64,000 bases of DNA from Candidatus Competibacteraceae bacterium (GTDB lineage Bacteria; Bacteroidota; Bacteroidia; CAIKAF01), in contig JACSSC010000034.1 in NCBI GenBank assembly GCA_014879445.1, positions 18,290 through 82,289 on the forward strand. The letters run 5' to 3'. Numbering within the stretch: position 1 is the stretch's first letter; the number at the start of each line of letters is the position of its first letter. This document shows positions 35,205 through 42,508 of the stretch, one piece after another. The position numbers and the translations under genes were made by a program. A model generated the notes under the pieces. That model made no database searches and was not told the DNA's origin. It was given only the letters and a program-made list of their open reading frames with translations.

Positions 35205-36211
35205 AAATAATTGTGGGCATAACGCTTGTGGCATACATAAGCGCATGTAATACCCCAACATCAAAACCGAAACAAAACAATCAAGATACGGTTGTAAATC
35301 TAATTGTTGACACCAATCATCAGGTTCATCTATCGCAATCGCTCTCATTTTCTGCCGATTCGGCATTTGCCATGATTGAAAAACAACTTTCATTTGGTCC
35401 ACGCGTTCCCAACTCTAAAGCACATCTGGCATGTGGAGATTTTCTTATTGAGCGGTTGAAACAATTTACGCCTGATGTCATTGTACAGCCCGCCACCGTT
35501 ATGGCTTACACAGGCGAATCTCTAAAAATTCGCAATATTATGGCTCGTTTTAACAAAGAGAAAACAAACCGTATCGTCTTCTTTGCACACTGGGATACTC
35601 GACCTTTTGCCGACCGCGATCCCGCTCACCCTAAAAAGCCGGTTTTAGGTGCTGATGATGGCGCCAGTGGTGTTGCCATTCTACTTGAACTGGCTCGCAT
35701 TCTTGCTCTTAACCCCCCCGAAATAGGTGTTGATCTCGTATTATTTGATGGAGAGGACTACGGAGATGCTGGCGGCAAGCCCGAAACGTATTGCCTGGGC
35801 TCTCAATATTGGGCTAAAAATATCCCTGTTCCCGGATACTATGCCAAATATGGCATTCTGCTCGATATGGTAGGCGCTCGTAACGCCCGATTCTGCAAAG
35901 AAGGATGGAGCATGAAATTTGCCCCCACTATTGTTGATAAGGTATGGACAACCGCTCACACTTTAGGGTTTGGTCATTATTTTATCATGAAAAAAATTGA
36001 CCCCATTACTGACGACCATTACTTCGTAAATACGCTGGCAAAAATACCTACTATTGATATTATCAATCACGACCCCGACATACACCCTGCCGGGTTTGGC
36101 TCTCATTGGCATACGCTTAACGACAACATTGATATTATTGACAAAAATACATTGCTTGCTGTGGGGCAAACACTAGTTCATATCATCTATTCTGAAAGCG
36201 CTAACATGTAA
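35186..36211 (+). CDS. M28-family lipoprotein, glutaminyl-peptide cyclotransferase-like
   Basis: A 341-residue predicted lipoprotein (signal IIVGITLVAYISAC, lipobox ISAC near residue 21). The M28 metallohydrolase fold shows FFAHWDTRPFADRDP, GADDGASGVAILLELAR, LFDGEDYGD, and late His-containing IINHDPDIHPAGFGSHWHT. The single-zinc pattern with W near the active site fits glutaminyl cyclases, which make N-terminal pyroglutamate, better than aminopeptidases. Many Bacteroidetes T9SS substrates begin with Gln after signal cleavage, a possible substrate pool. The gene overlaps cysS by 19 bp. Confidence 0.85.
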   Translation: MANQQLKIIVGITLVAYISACNTPTSKPKQNNQDTVVNLIVDTNHQVHLSQSLSFSADSAFAMIEKQLSFGPRVPNSKAHLACGDFLIERLKQFTPDVIVQPATVMAYTGESLKIRNIMARFNKEKTNRIVFFAHWDTRPFADRDPAHPKKPVLGADDGASGVAILLELARILALNPPEIGVDLVLFDGEDYGDAGGKPETYCLGSQYWAKNIPVPGYYAKYGILLDMVGARNARFCKEGWSMKFAPTIVDKVWTTAHTLGFGHYFIMKKIDPITDDHYFVNTLAKIPTIDIINHDPDIHPAGFGSHWHTLNDNIDIIDKNTLLAVGQTLVHIIYSESANM

Positions 36212-36224
36212 TTTTTATACCATT

Positions 36225-36767
36225 ATGAAACATCGTTTGTTTTTAATTGTCGCCCTCCTTTCATCTTCCATCATTTTTGGCCAAAACAACAAAGGATATG
36301 AGGAGGGATCCATAGTACTTGCCTCTGGCGAAACCCTTAAGGGCTGGCTTAAATTCAAATCAGGCGAAGAAATTAAAAACCGGCTGACTATTAAACTAAC
36401 CGAAGAGGATAAACGCACTTATAAACCTGCCGATATTACTTCTTTTTCTACAGAATCCGCCTCTTTTATCTCATACGAAATTGAGAAAGAGGGCGTGTTT
36501 ATGAAAGTGCTCGCTGATGGTGCTATTCAACTTTATGAACTCCAATATACTTTCAGCCAAGGTGGCTCCGATTCTTATAAATATGAAATGTATATTCGAA
36601 AAAAGGGAGAAAAAGAGTTGGTTGCATTAAAGCAGGGCTCATGGAAAAAACAAGTGACAGAATACATTAACGACAACAACAGCATTGTTCAACAAATCGA
36701 AAAAGGAAAACTCAAATTAGACGAACTCCCAGCTTTAATTATTCAATACAATGAACAGAAAGAATAA
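36225..36767 (+). CDS. Secreted hypothetical protein
   Basis: A 180-residue protein with signal peptide KHRLFLIVALLSSSIIFGQ. The mature part has repeated GYEEGSIVLASGETLKGWLKF-like beta strands and a Lys/Glu-rich C-terminus. The GSIVLASGETLKGWLKF opening recurs in uncharacterised Bacteroidetes exported proteins, but I assign no function. It follows the M28 lipoprotein by 13 bp and may share its transcript. Confidence 0.7.
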   Translation: MKHRLFLIVALLSSSIIFGQNNKGYEEGSIVLASGETLKGWLKFKSGEEIKNRLTIKLTEEDKRTYKPADITSFSTESASFISYEIEKEGVFMKVLADGAIQLYELQYTFSQGGSDSYKYEMYIRKKGEKELVALKQGSWKKQVTEYINDNNSIVQQIEKGKLKLDELPALIIQYNEQKE

Positions 36768-36847
36768 GATACTTTCCGATTCTTGTTCATATTACACGAA
36801 CTAATTAACTGACTGATTTGAATCTGCCAAATGTGGCTAGTACTCTT

Positions 36848-36872
36848 ACAAAAAAGTAACTACTTTTTTTGT
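36848..36872. terminator. Bidirectional AT-rich hairpin between convergent genes
   Basis: AAAAAAGTA (36850-36858) pairs with TACTTTTTT (from 36861), flanked by A and T runs, giving a terminator for either strand. It overlaps the gldA stop codon at 36860-36862. Confidence 0.4.
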
Positions 36873-37780
36873 GTTACAGTATGAAATACCTCTTCCAAAG
36901 ATGCATGCCTTTTCTTTAAGGTTAAAACGCCAATGTTTTTTTCTACGGCCCATTGAAAAAGCGCCGGACGAATATCTGTCCCTTGATTTGCTTCAAGCAA
37001 CCAGTTGTTGTTATGAAGTTTCTTTACAGTTTTCACGCCTTTAATCTGTAACAACTCATCTTCATGCGCTTCTGAATCAAATTCAACTTCGACTAATTCG
37101 TTATTGCTCATCATGCGCTTCTGAACTTGCTCTACTTGATCGTCTGTTTTTATTTGGCCCTTATCTATGATGATAACTCTACTACACATCGCTTCCACTT
37201 CTTGCATGATATGTGTGCTTAACATCACCGTCTTTTCTTTTCCTAACGAAATAATTAGATTGCGAATATCTGCTAACTGGTTTGGATCTAATCCACTGGT
37301 GGGCTCATCAAGGATTAGCACTTGTGGATTGTGTATTAATGCCTGAGCTAACCCAACCCTTTGCTTATATCCTTTAGACAGCATACGAATTTTTTTCTTG
37401 TGTTCAGCTCCTAATCCTGTTATCTCAATCATTTCGCCTACTCGCCGGCCTGCTTCCTGATCTTTTATACCATACATGCCGGCGACAAAACGCAAGTACT
37501 CAACAACATACATCTCGCCATACAAAGGGTTATGTTCTGGCAAATACCCAACACATTTTTTTACCTCCATGATTTGCGATCGGATGTCATAGCCACAAAC
37601 TTTGGCACTGCCCTGTGTTGGTGGAATAAAACCGGTAAGAATTTTCATCATCGTTGACTTCCCTGCACCGTTTGGTCCTAAAAATCCAACAATTTGACCG
37701 GAAAGCACTTCAAAGGAAATGTTGTGAAGCGCCTTTTGTTCACCATAAACTTTAGTTATGTTGTGTACTTGTATTGACAT
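36860..37780 (-). CDS. gldA: Gliding-motility ABC transporter ATPase GldA
   Basis: The ATPase partner of GldF/GldG in gliding Bacteroidetes. 306 residues: Walker A FLGPNGAGKSTMMKIL (about 34-49), Q-loop VGYLPEHNPLYGEM, signature LSKGYKQRVGLAQAL, Walker B VLILDEPTSGLDPNQ and H-loop MLSTHIMQE. A C-terminal GldA-type domain ends ASLEEVFHTVTQKK. Generic ABC-2 ATPases look similar, but the presence of gldF and gldG at 5.9-8.3 kb makes GldA the best reading. It is divergent from rarA. Confidence 0.88.
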   Translation of the reverse strand: MSIQVHNITKVYGEQKALHNISFEVLSGQIVGFLGPNGAGKSTMMKILTGFIPPTQGSAKVCGYDIRSQIMEVKKCVGYLPEHNPLYGEMYVVEYLRFVAGMYGIKDQEAGRRVGEMIEITGLGAEHKKKIRMLSKGYKQRVGLAQALIHNPQVLILDEPTSGLDPNQLADIRNLIISLGKEKTVMLSTHIMQEVEAMCSRVIIIDKGQIKTDDQVEQVQKRMMSNNELVEVEFDSEAHEDELLQIKGVKTVKKLHNNNWLLEANQGTDIRPALFQWAVEKNIGVLTLKKRHASLEEVFHTVTQKK

Positions 37781-37821
37781 CCTTCTGTTGTGATTTACAA
37801 CACAACGAAGATAATAAATTC

Positions 37822-37829
37822 TATCTTTG
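37822..37829 (+). promoter_or_regulatory. -7 promoter element for rarA
   Basis: TATCTTTG, a full TAnnTTTG match 39 nt before the ATG at 37869. No -33 box at the usual spacing. Confidence 0.35.
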
Positions 37830-37868
37830 ATTTAGGAATTATCTGCTTTTTTATCGGTATCCGATTTT

Positions 37869-39164
37869 ATGTACACATACTCCGAAACACCTCTTGCCGA
37901 ACGGATGCGCCCCAGACATCTGTCTGAATTCGTTGGTCAAGATCACCTTACCGGCCCCGATGGTGCCATCTCCCGACTATTACAGTCGGGCGTATTGCCT
38001 TCAATGATTCTGTGGGGGCCTCCGGGTGTTGGAAAAACAACATTGGCTCGCCTCTTGGCTAATGAATTTGGACGAAATTTTTTTACACTCAATGCTATTC
38101 ATTCTGGTGTTAAGGATGTAAGAGAAATTATTGATAAAAGTGCCCAAAGTGGCTTTATGGGAGAGTTTAAAAAACCGGTATTATTTATTGACGAAATTCA
38201 CAGGTTTAATAAATCTCAACAAGATTCTCTACTCAACGCGGTAGAAAAAGGTATTGTATGCTTAATAGGCGCTACCACCGAAAATCCTTCATTTGAAATC
38301 ATCCAAGCGCTCTTGTCTCGTTGTCAGGTATTTGTGTTGCGTTCTCTTGAAAAAGCTGATCTGATGAGGGTTTTGACTAATGCGTTCGAAAAGGATGAAT
38401 GGTTGAAATCGCAACAACTTATTATTGAGGAATCCGACGCACTGATTGCGCTAAGTGGCGGCGATGCAAGGAAATTGCTCAATTATTTGGAGATCCTCGC
38501 CGGCTCTATATCCAAAAGTCAACGACCGACAATCATCAACAACCAAACGGCTACCGATTGGCTTCAGCGTAGTTTTCCGGCCTATGACAAAGATGGTGAA
38601 ATGCATTATGATATCATTTCTGCCTTTATTAAATCTCTTCGTGGCAGCGACCCTAACGCCGCCATATATTGGATGGCCAGAATGTTGGAGGGGGGCGAAG
38701 ACCCTAAGTTTATTGCTCGAAGAATGCTTATTTTGGCTTCTGAAGACATTGGAAATGCCAATCCGAACGCTTTGGTTCTGGCTCAGGCATGCTTCTCTTC
38801 TGTATCCGTTATCGGTATGCCTGAAGCACGTATTATTCTGAGTCAAACAGCTACATATTTAGCCAGCTCCCCTAAAAGCAATGCCTCTTACTTAGCTATT
38901 GACAAAGCCATTCAACTGGTTAAAAATACAGGAAATCTGCCGGTGCCATTGCATTTGCGCAACGCCCCTACTGCTTTAATGAAATCCCTCAATTACGGCA
39001 CAGGATATATCTATGACCATGACTGTGATGCACATTTTTCAGGTCAGGAATTCTTACCTGATACCATCTCCGGCACTTCTTTTTATCAACCTGGAAACAA
39101 TCCAAGAGAAAATGAATTGCGAGATTTTTTAGCAAATAGATGGAAAGAAAAATACGGCTTCTGA
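37869..39164 (+). CDS. rarA: Replication-associated recombination protein A (RarA/MgsA)
   Basis: AAA+ ATPase that acts at stalled replication forks. 431 residues: N-terminal LAERMRPRHLSEFVGQDHL, Walker A WGPPGVGKTTLARLLA (about 50-65), Walker B FIDEIHRFNKSQQD, sensor 1 IGATTENPSFE, then the MgsA C-terminal tetramerisation region with YWMARMLEGGEDPKFIARR and ASEDIGNANP. All motifs are intact. The PhoD-like gene is convergent, with only one base between stops. Confidence 0.96.
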   Translation: MYTYSETPLAERMRPRHLSEFVGQDHLTGPDGAISRLLQSGVLPSMILWGPPGVGKTTLARLLANEFGRNFFTLNAIHSGVKDVREIIDKSAQSGFMGEFKKPVLFIDEIHRFNKSQQDSLLNAVEKGIVCLIGATTENPSFEIIQALLSRCQVFVLRSLEKADLMRVLTNAFEKDEWLKSQQLIIEESDALIALSGGDARKLLNYLEILAGSISKSQRPTIINNQTATDWLQRSFPAYDKDGEMHYDIISAFIKSLRGSDPNAAIYWMARMLEGGEDPKFIARRMLILASEDIGNANPNALVLAQACFSSVSVIGMPEARIILSQTATYLASSPKSNASYLAIDKAIQLVKNTGNLPVPLHLRNAPTALMKSLNYGTGYIYDHDCDAHFSGQEFLPDTISGTSFYQPGNNPRENELRDFLANRWKEKYGF

Positions 39165-39165
39165 A

Positions 39166-40206
39166 TTAAAACTCCAACTCCGACCACGGCACCACATAAC
39201 TAAATACGCTATTCCCCGCAACATTGATTACTTCAAACATGATGGTTTGTGCTCCCCAATCAATGGTAATCATCCCTGCATGCGGCTCTTTTACAGGTTC
39301 TCCTATTCGATAAACATTGGGCCTATCGTTGTGTTCTATGTTCGTAATACCACTAGCAGTAAAATCATATATCGGATACAGCCCTGTGTAGTTTCTTTTT
39401 GATAACTCTGCATAATGCACATCGCCACTTACAAAAATCAAATGCTCTGCTCCGGTTGATTGTATAACTTCTCTCATCATATTCATTTCATTAGGGTAAT
39501 TATCCCATGTTTCCCACCCGTTATGTTGCGTGGCAAATTGTGTGCTGCTGCATACAATGCGAATTTGAGCGGGTTTTTGCAGCTCTTCTTCTAACCACAT
39601 CCACTGCGCATCCCCAAGCATTGAAGCACTATATGATTCGTCAGGAATATAATTCCCGTTTTCCTCTATTTGTAAGGATCTGAAAGAACGACAATCAAGC
39701 AAAATGATTTGCACACGATGAGTCAAATCGCCAAAATACAATGCGTGATAGATCCCTGCATGCTGATATCGAGAACTGGTGTCTGGCTCATTCCAAAATT
39801 CGAGAAATATTTGCTTAGATTCTTCTTTATAGGGATAAGATGCGCCTGCATCATTTTCTCCGTAATCATGATCATCCCATACTGCAATGGTATAAGTAGA
39901 GGTAATGAGATTAACAAACTCTGACTTGCAACTTAGCTTGCGATATTCGCTTCGCATTTCGTCCATATTGTCAGTATCACAATACACGTTATCTCCCAAA
40001 TAAATAAACAGGTCCAGATTCTTACTTGCCATGGTGTTTAATATGGGCTGAGATTCATTTTCGCTGCCACATGACCCTATGCCAATCTTAGTAACTGTTG
40101 GGGGCAAATCCTCTAGAAATGGGCGATTACAAAATTCGGTTTGATAATGACATGATATGCCACCTATAATGACAAACACAATAAAAAAAGACGCAAGCGC
40201 CCTCAT
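39166..40206 (-). CDS. PhoD-like metallophosphatase lipoprotein
   Basis: A 346-residue predicted lipoprotein (signal SFFIVFVIIGGISC, lipobox GISC near residue 19) of the PhoD/calcineurin-like phosphoesterase group. GIGSCGSE opens the domain, followed by metal-binding segments FIYLGDNVYCDT, WDDHDYGENDAG, SSTQFA and VSGDVHYAELSKR. It should hydrolyse phosphate mono- or diesters outside the inner membrane; the substrate is not known. It is the third gene of a tight minus-strand run after the YhcH-RdgB fusion and a hypothetical. Confidence 0.88.
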   Translation of the reverse strand: MRALASFFIVFVIIGGISCHYQTEFCNRPFLEDLPPTVTKIGIGSCGSENESQPILNTMASKNLDLFIYLGDNVYCDTDNMDEMRSEYRKLSCKSEFVNLITSTYTIAVWDDHDYGENDAGASYPYKEESKQIFLEFWNEPDTSSRYQHAGIYHALYFGDLTHRVQIILLDCRSFRSLQIEENGNYIPDESYSASMLGDAQWMWLEEELQKPAQIRIVCSSTQFATQHNGWETWDNYPNEMNMMREVIQSTGAEHLIFVSGDVHYAELSKRNYTGLYPIYDFTASGITNIEHNDRPNVYRIGEPVKEPHAGMITIDWGAQTIMFEVINVAGNSVFSYVVPWSELEF

Positions 40207-40210
40207 TGGA

Positions 40211-40723
40211 TTAATCTTTAATCTTAACTTGATATTTTTCTATAAATATCATCCTTTCTTTATCAAACTCTGATTTGACAATTTGTTCTCGACGATCAAT
40301 GGAGTTTAATATATCATCAAACTCTCTCAGTTCATTATCAGGCAAAACACCATAAGTGGCATGTGAAAGAATTACTACAAGACGAGCATAATCCTTTTCA
40401 AAAACGGTCTTATAAAAAAACAACAAGTCGGCAGTAGCGTTTTTAAATGTTTGATTGTCGCGAAATGGCTCAAGGTCTTTAATTGCTTTATGAGAATTAT
40501 TGATTTGTGACAATATCACCTGGCGTGCGCTATCCGCTCTACGATGATCCATGTCCAACAAGGCGTGCGCCAATAATGTATCGTTACCTATGGCTTGCGT
40601 AATACGACCAACAACATATTCATAATAAAACTGAGCTGTTTTGATTTGCGCTTCCGATTTAATAGAAATGGAAACTATAAAAAACAGAAAGACAATTAAT
40701 CGCTTATTCATAATGAGGTTCAT
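40211..40723 (-). CDS. Secreted hypothetical protein
   Basis: A 170-residue exported protein: signal peptide NKRLIVFLFFIVSISIKSEAQ, then a wholly helical, charged body with several ATADLLFFYKTVFEKDY-like amphipathic stretches. It is perhaps a DUF-type helical bundle; I recognise no family. The start overlaps the 3' end of the YhcH-RdgB gene by 20 bp, and the PhoD-like gene follows 4 bp later, so the three are translationally linked. Confidence 0.7.
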   Translation of the reverse strand: MNLIMNKRLIVFLFFIVSISIKSEAQIKTAQFYYEYVVGRITQAIGNDTLLAHALLDMDHRRADSARQVILSQINNSHKAIKDLEPFRDNQTFKNATADLLFFYKTVFEKDYARLVVILSHATYGVLPDNELREFDDILNSIDRREQIVKSEFDKERMIFIEKYQVKIKD

Positions 40724-41771
40724 TTTTTAAAAATTCTTCTTTCAAAAACAAGACCATTTTTTGAATGGCTCTGGAACGATGGCTAATGCTGCTTTTTTCA
40801 ACTGGACTCATCTCGGCAAATGTACGACTTTGTCCTTCGGGTATAAATACTGAATCATATCCAAAACCGCCCTCGCCACGAGGTGATTCGGCAATAACCC
40901 CCTCCACTTCTCCTTCAAAACGGTATTCTGCCGAATTTATAATAAGGCATATAACCGTACGAAATTTTGCTTTTCTATTCTCAATTCCATTCATTTCTTT
41001 CAGCAACTTCTCTATATTTTTTTGAGAGGTTGATTTTTCGCCTGCATATCTTGCAGAATATACCCCTGGCATTCCTTCAAGCGCCTCAACCTCTAAACCC
41101 GTATCATCTGCAAATGCATTGATTCCATGATACGTGAATAATTGATTGGTTTTTTGCCATGCATTGTATTCTAATGTTGTTCCCGTTTCTGATAGTGTAT
41201 CATGCACACCAAGCTCCTGCATGGTTCGAATATCAATTCTACTATCTGCCAATGCTAATCTGATTTCTTCCAGCTTGTGCTTGTTGTTGGATGCAAAACA
41301 TAATTGCATGGCCTGTTGTGGTTCTACTTTTACCTTAACAACAACTTTCAAAACCTGCTGTGGTTCTTTTGTAATTAAATTGGGTTTGTGAACATCTGAT
41401 GGAAAAAAAATAGTAAAAAATTTAGGTTTGATAGTAAATTCCTCGCCAAGCACTTCTAAAAGCATAAAATCGCTTTCTCTGTCATAGGGTTTCACAATTT
41501 TTGCATGATGCAAAGGCGCTACGCCCATATTTTCCTCTCCCGAAACCATATACTGGATATCAATATAAGTGCGATGAGCTTCCCATTGTCTCGCCTCAGC
41601 AGCTTCTGTTGTGTAACGATTCACTATGGCAAAAATCTTATCGTCATCAATAACATATTTGCCATTTTCCATATTATTGAAATCTGTGGATTTCAGATAT
41701 TCAAAAGCCCTCTTGAATGATGGGTGCATCTCTTTATAAATTGCCGCATTGTGTATATGATCAAAAATCAT
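40704..41771 (-). CDS. YhcH-RdgB fusion: sugar anomerase-like domain plus dITP/XTP pyrophosphatase
   Basis: One uninterrupted 355-residue frame with two whole domains. Residues 1-150 are a YhcH/YjgK/YiaL (DUF386) cupin: GKYVIDDDKIFAIVNRY, WEAHRTYIDIQYMVSG with its His and Glu/Asp metal ligands, and FFPSDVHKPNL. From residue 155 an RdgB/Ham1 house-cleaning pyrophosphatase begins at its own family start: MQLCFASNNKHKLEEI, FADDTGLEV, PGVYSARYAG and GGFGYDSVFIP. The join falls at PQQAM, and an ATG (41307-41309) there could also serve as an internal start. RdgB is usually a separate protein. The fusion is probably real, since the frame is clean throughout. Confidence 0.9.
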   Translation of the reverse strand: MIFDHIHNAAIYKEMHPSFKRAFEYLKSTDFNNMENGKYVIDDDKIFAIVNRYTTEAAEARQWEAHRTYIDIQYMVSGEENMGVAPLHHAKIVKPYDRESDFMLLEVLGEEFTIKPKFFTIFFPSDVHKPNLITKEPQQVLKVVVKVKVEPQQAMQLCFASNNKHKLEEIRLALADSRIDIRTMQELGVHDTLSETGTTLEYNAWQKTNQLFTYHGINAFADDTGLEVEALEGMPGVYSARYAGEKSTSQKNIEKLLKEMNGIENRKAKFRTVICLIINSAEYRFEGEVEGVIAESPRGEGGFGYDSVFIPEGQSRTFAEMSPVEKSSISHRSRAIQKMVLFLKEEFLKNEPHYE

Positions 41772-41803
41772 AGAATAAATTATTGGGTGCTAAGTTACAA
41801 TAT

Positions 41804-41820
41804 AATTTGTAGCACAAATT
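41804..41820. repeat. Short perfect inverted repeat upstream of the YhcH-RdgB gene
   Basis: AATTTGT (41804-41810), three bases, ACAAATT (41814-41820), in the 248-bp gap between divergent genes, 33 bp upstream of the fusion gene start. It could be an operator or a chance AT-rich palindrome. The rest of the gap shows no gene. Confidence 0.3.
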
Positions 41821-42019
41821 GGCAAACTCATATACAGAGAATCATAAGCAACATGCAAAAACATGACTGACTGGCCAAAAAATAAAGCTCTTGGACTGAC
41901 AATCCAACCTGCAAAGCATCTATTGACACCTAAATTCAAATTTTTTATTGACAATACGTTTCTCTCTCCTTAAAAAAACAAAAAAAATTGTAATTTTAAA
42001 TTTCAAAAAAACCATAAAT

Positions 42020-42463
42020 ATGACCACAATCAACTTCAACATAAAAAACCGGAATAACGACCGCATAAACGCAGTAAGGGCTGAGGCATTGCTTTCCCTT
42101 ACTTTTGACAGCTTGTTCTTAGCCATTGTAGAGCCACTTGAACCAATCGGAAGTGGATTGCGTATGGGGCAGAACAATCAAGAACAGCAAGAAGTTTCAA
42201 CTAAAGAAAGTTCTTTATCTATTTATCCAAATCCTTCTGATGGTGGTTTGGTAAACTTAGAAATTAAAGGAGATGAATTGTTAAATAACCCAACTCTTGA
42301 AATTTACAACATTACAGGGCAGTTGGTTGCTTCGTATTCGTTTAGCGGAGAAAACAGGTTAGTTACTGTGAACACCAATAAATTGATACCCGGTGTTTAT
42401 TTTGTAAAACTGTTCAGCAATACCCAACTTCTCGAAACTAAAAAACTTTTAATCAATAATTAA
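42020..42463 (+). CDS. Small protein ending in a T9SS type A sorting domain, no clear signal peptide
   Basis: A 147-residue protein from ATG 42020. The last 80 residues are a standard type A sorting domain (SIYPNPSDGGLVNLEI, LEIYNITGQLVASYSF, PGVYFVKLFS, TKKLLINN). The first 60 residues (TTINFNIKNRNNDRINAVRA onward) are hydrophilic at the start and show no N-terminal signal peptide, though a hydrophobic stretch (LLSLTFDSLFLAIVE) follows. It may be the end of a larger cargo gene that lost its front, or a small cargo with an unusual signal. A frame opening at 41948 is less likely the start. A strong hairpin follows its stop. Confidence 0.6.
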   Translation: MTTINFNIKNRNNDRINAVRAEALLSLTFDSLFLAIVEPLEPIGSGLRMGQNNQEQQEVSTKESSLSIYPNPSDGGLVNLEIKGDELLNNPTLEIYNITGQLVASYSFSGENRLVTVNTNKLIPGVYFVKLFSNTQLLETKKLLINN

Positions 42464-42469
42464 ATTCCA

Positions 42470-42502
42470 AATCCCTGTTCTGTTTTTAACAGAACAGGGA
42501 TT
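42470..42502 (+). terminator. Strong hairpin between the two T9SS cargo genes
   Basis: A 13-bp perfect stem, AATCCCTGTTCTG (42470-42482) with CAGAACAGGGATT (42490-42502), and a T-rich 7-base loop. It starts 7 bp after the upstream stop and ends 6 bp before the ATG at 42509, so it could both terminate the first gene and occlude the start of the second. Confidence 0.65.
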
Positions 42503-42508
42503 ATTTCT

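Noticed and set aside
36860..37780. Separation of gldA from gldFG as an anomaly
   Set aside because: gldA is commonly unlinked from gldFG in gliding Bacteroidetes.
38451..38846. Long open frames on both strands inside rarA
   Set aside because: They are shadows of the rarA reading frame, which has all RarA motifs.
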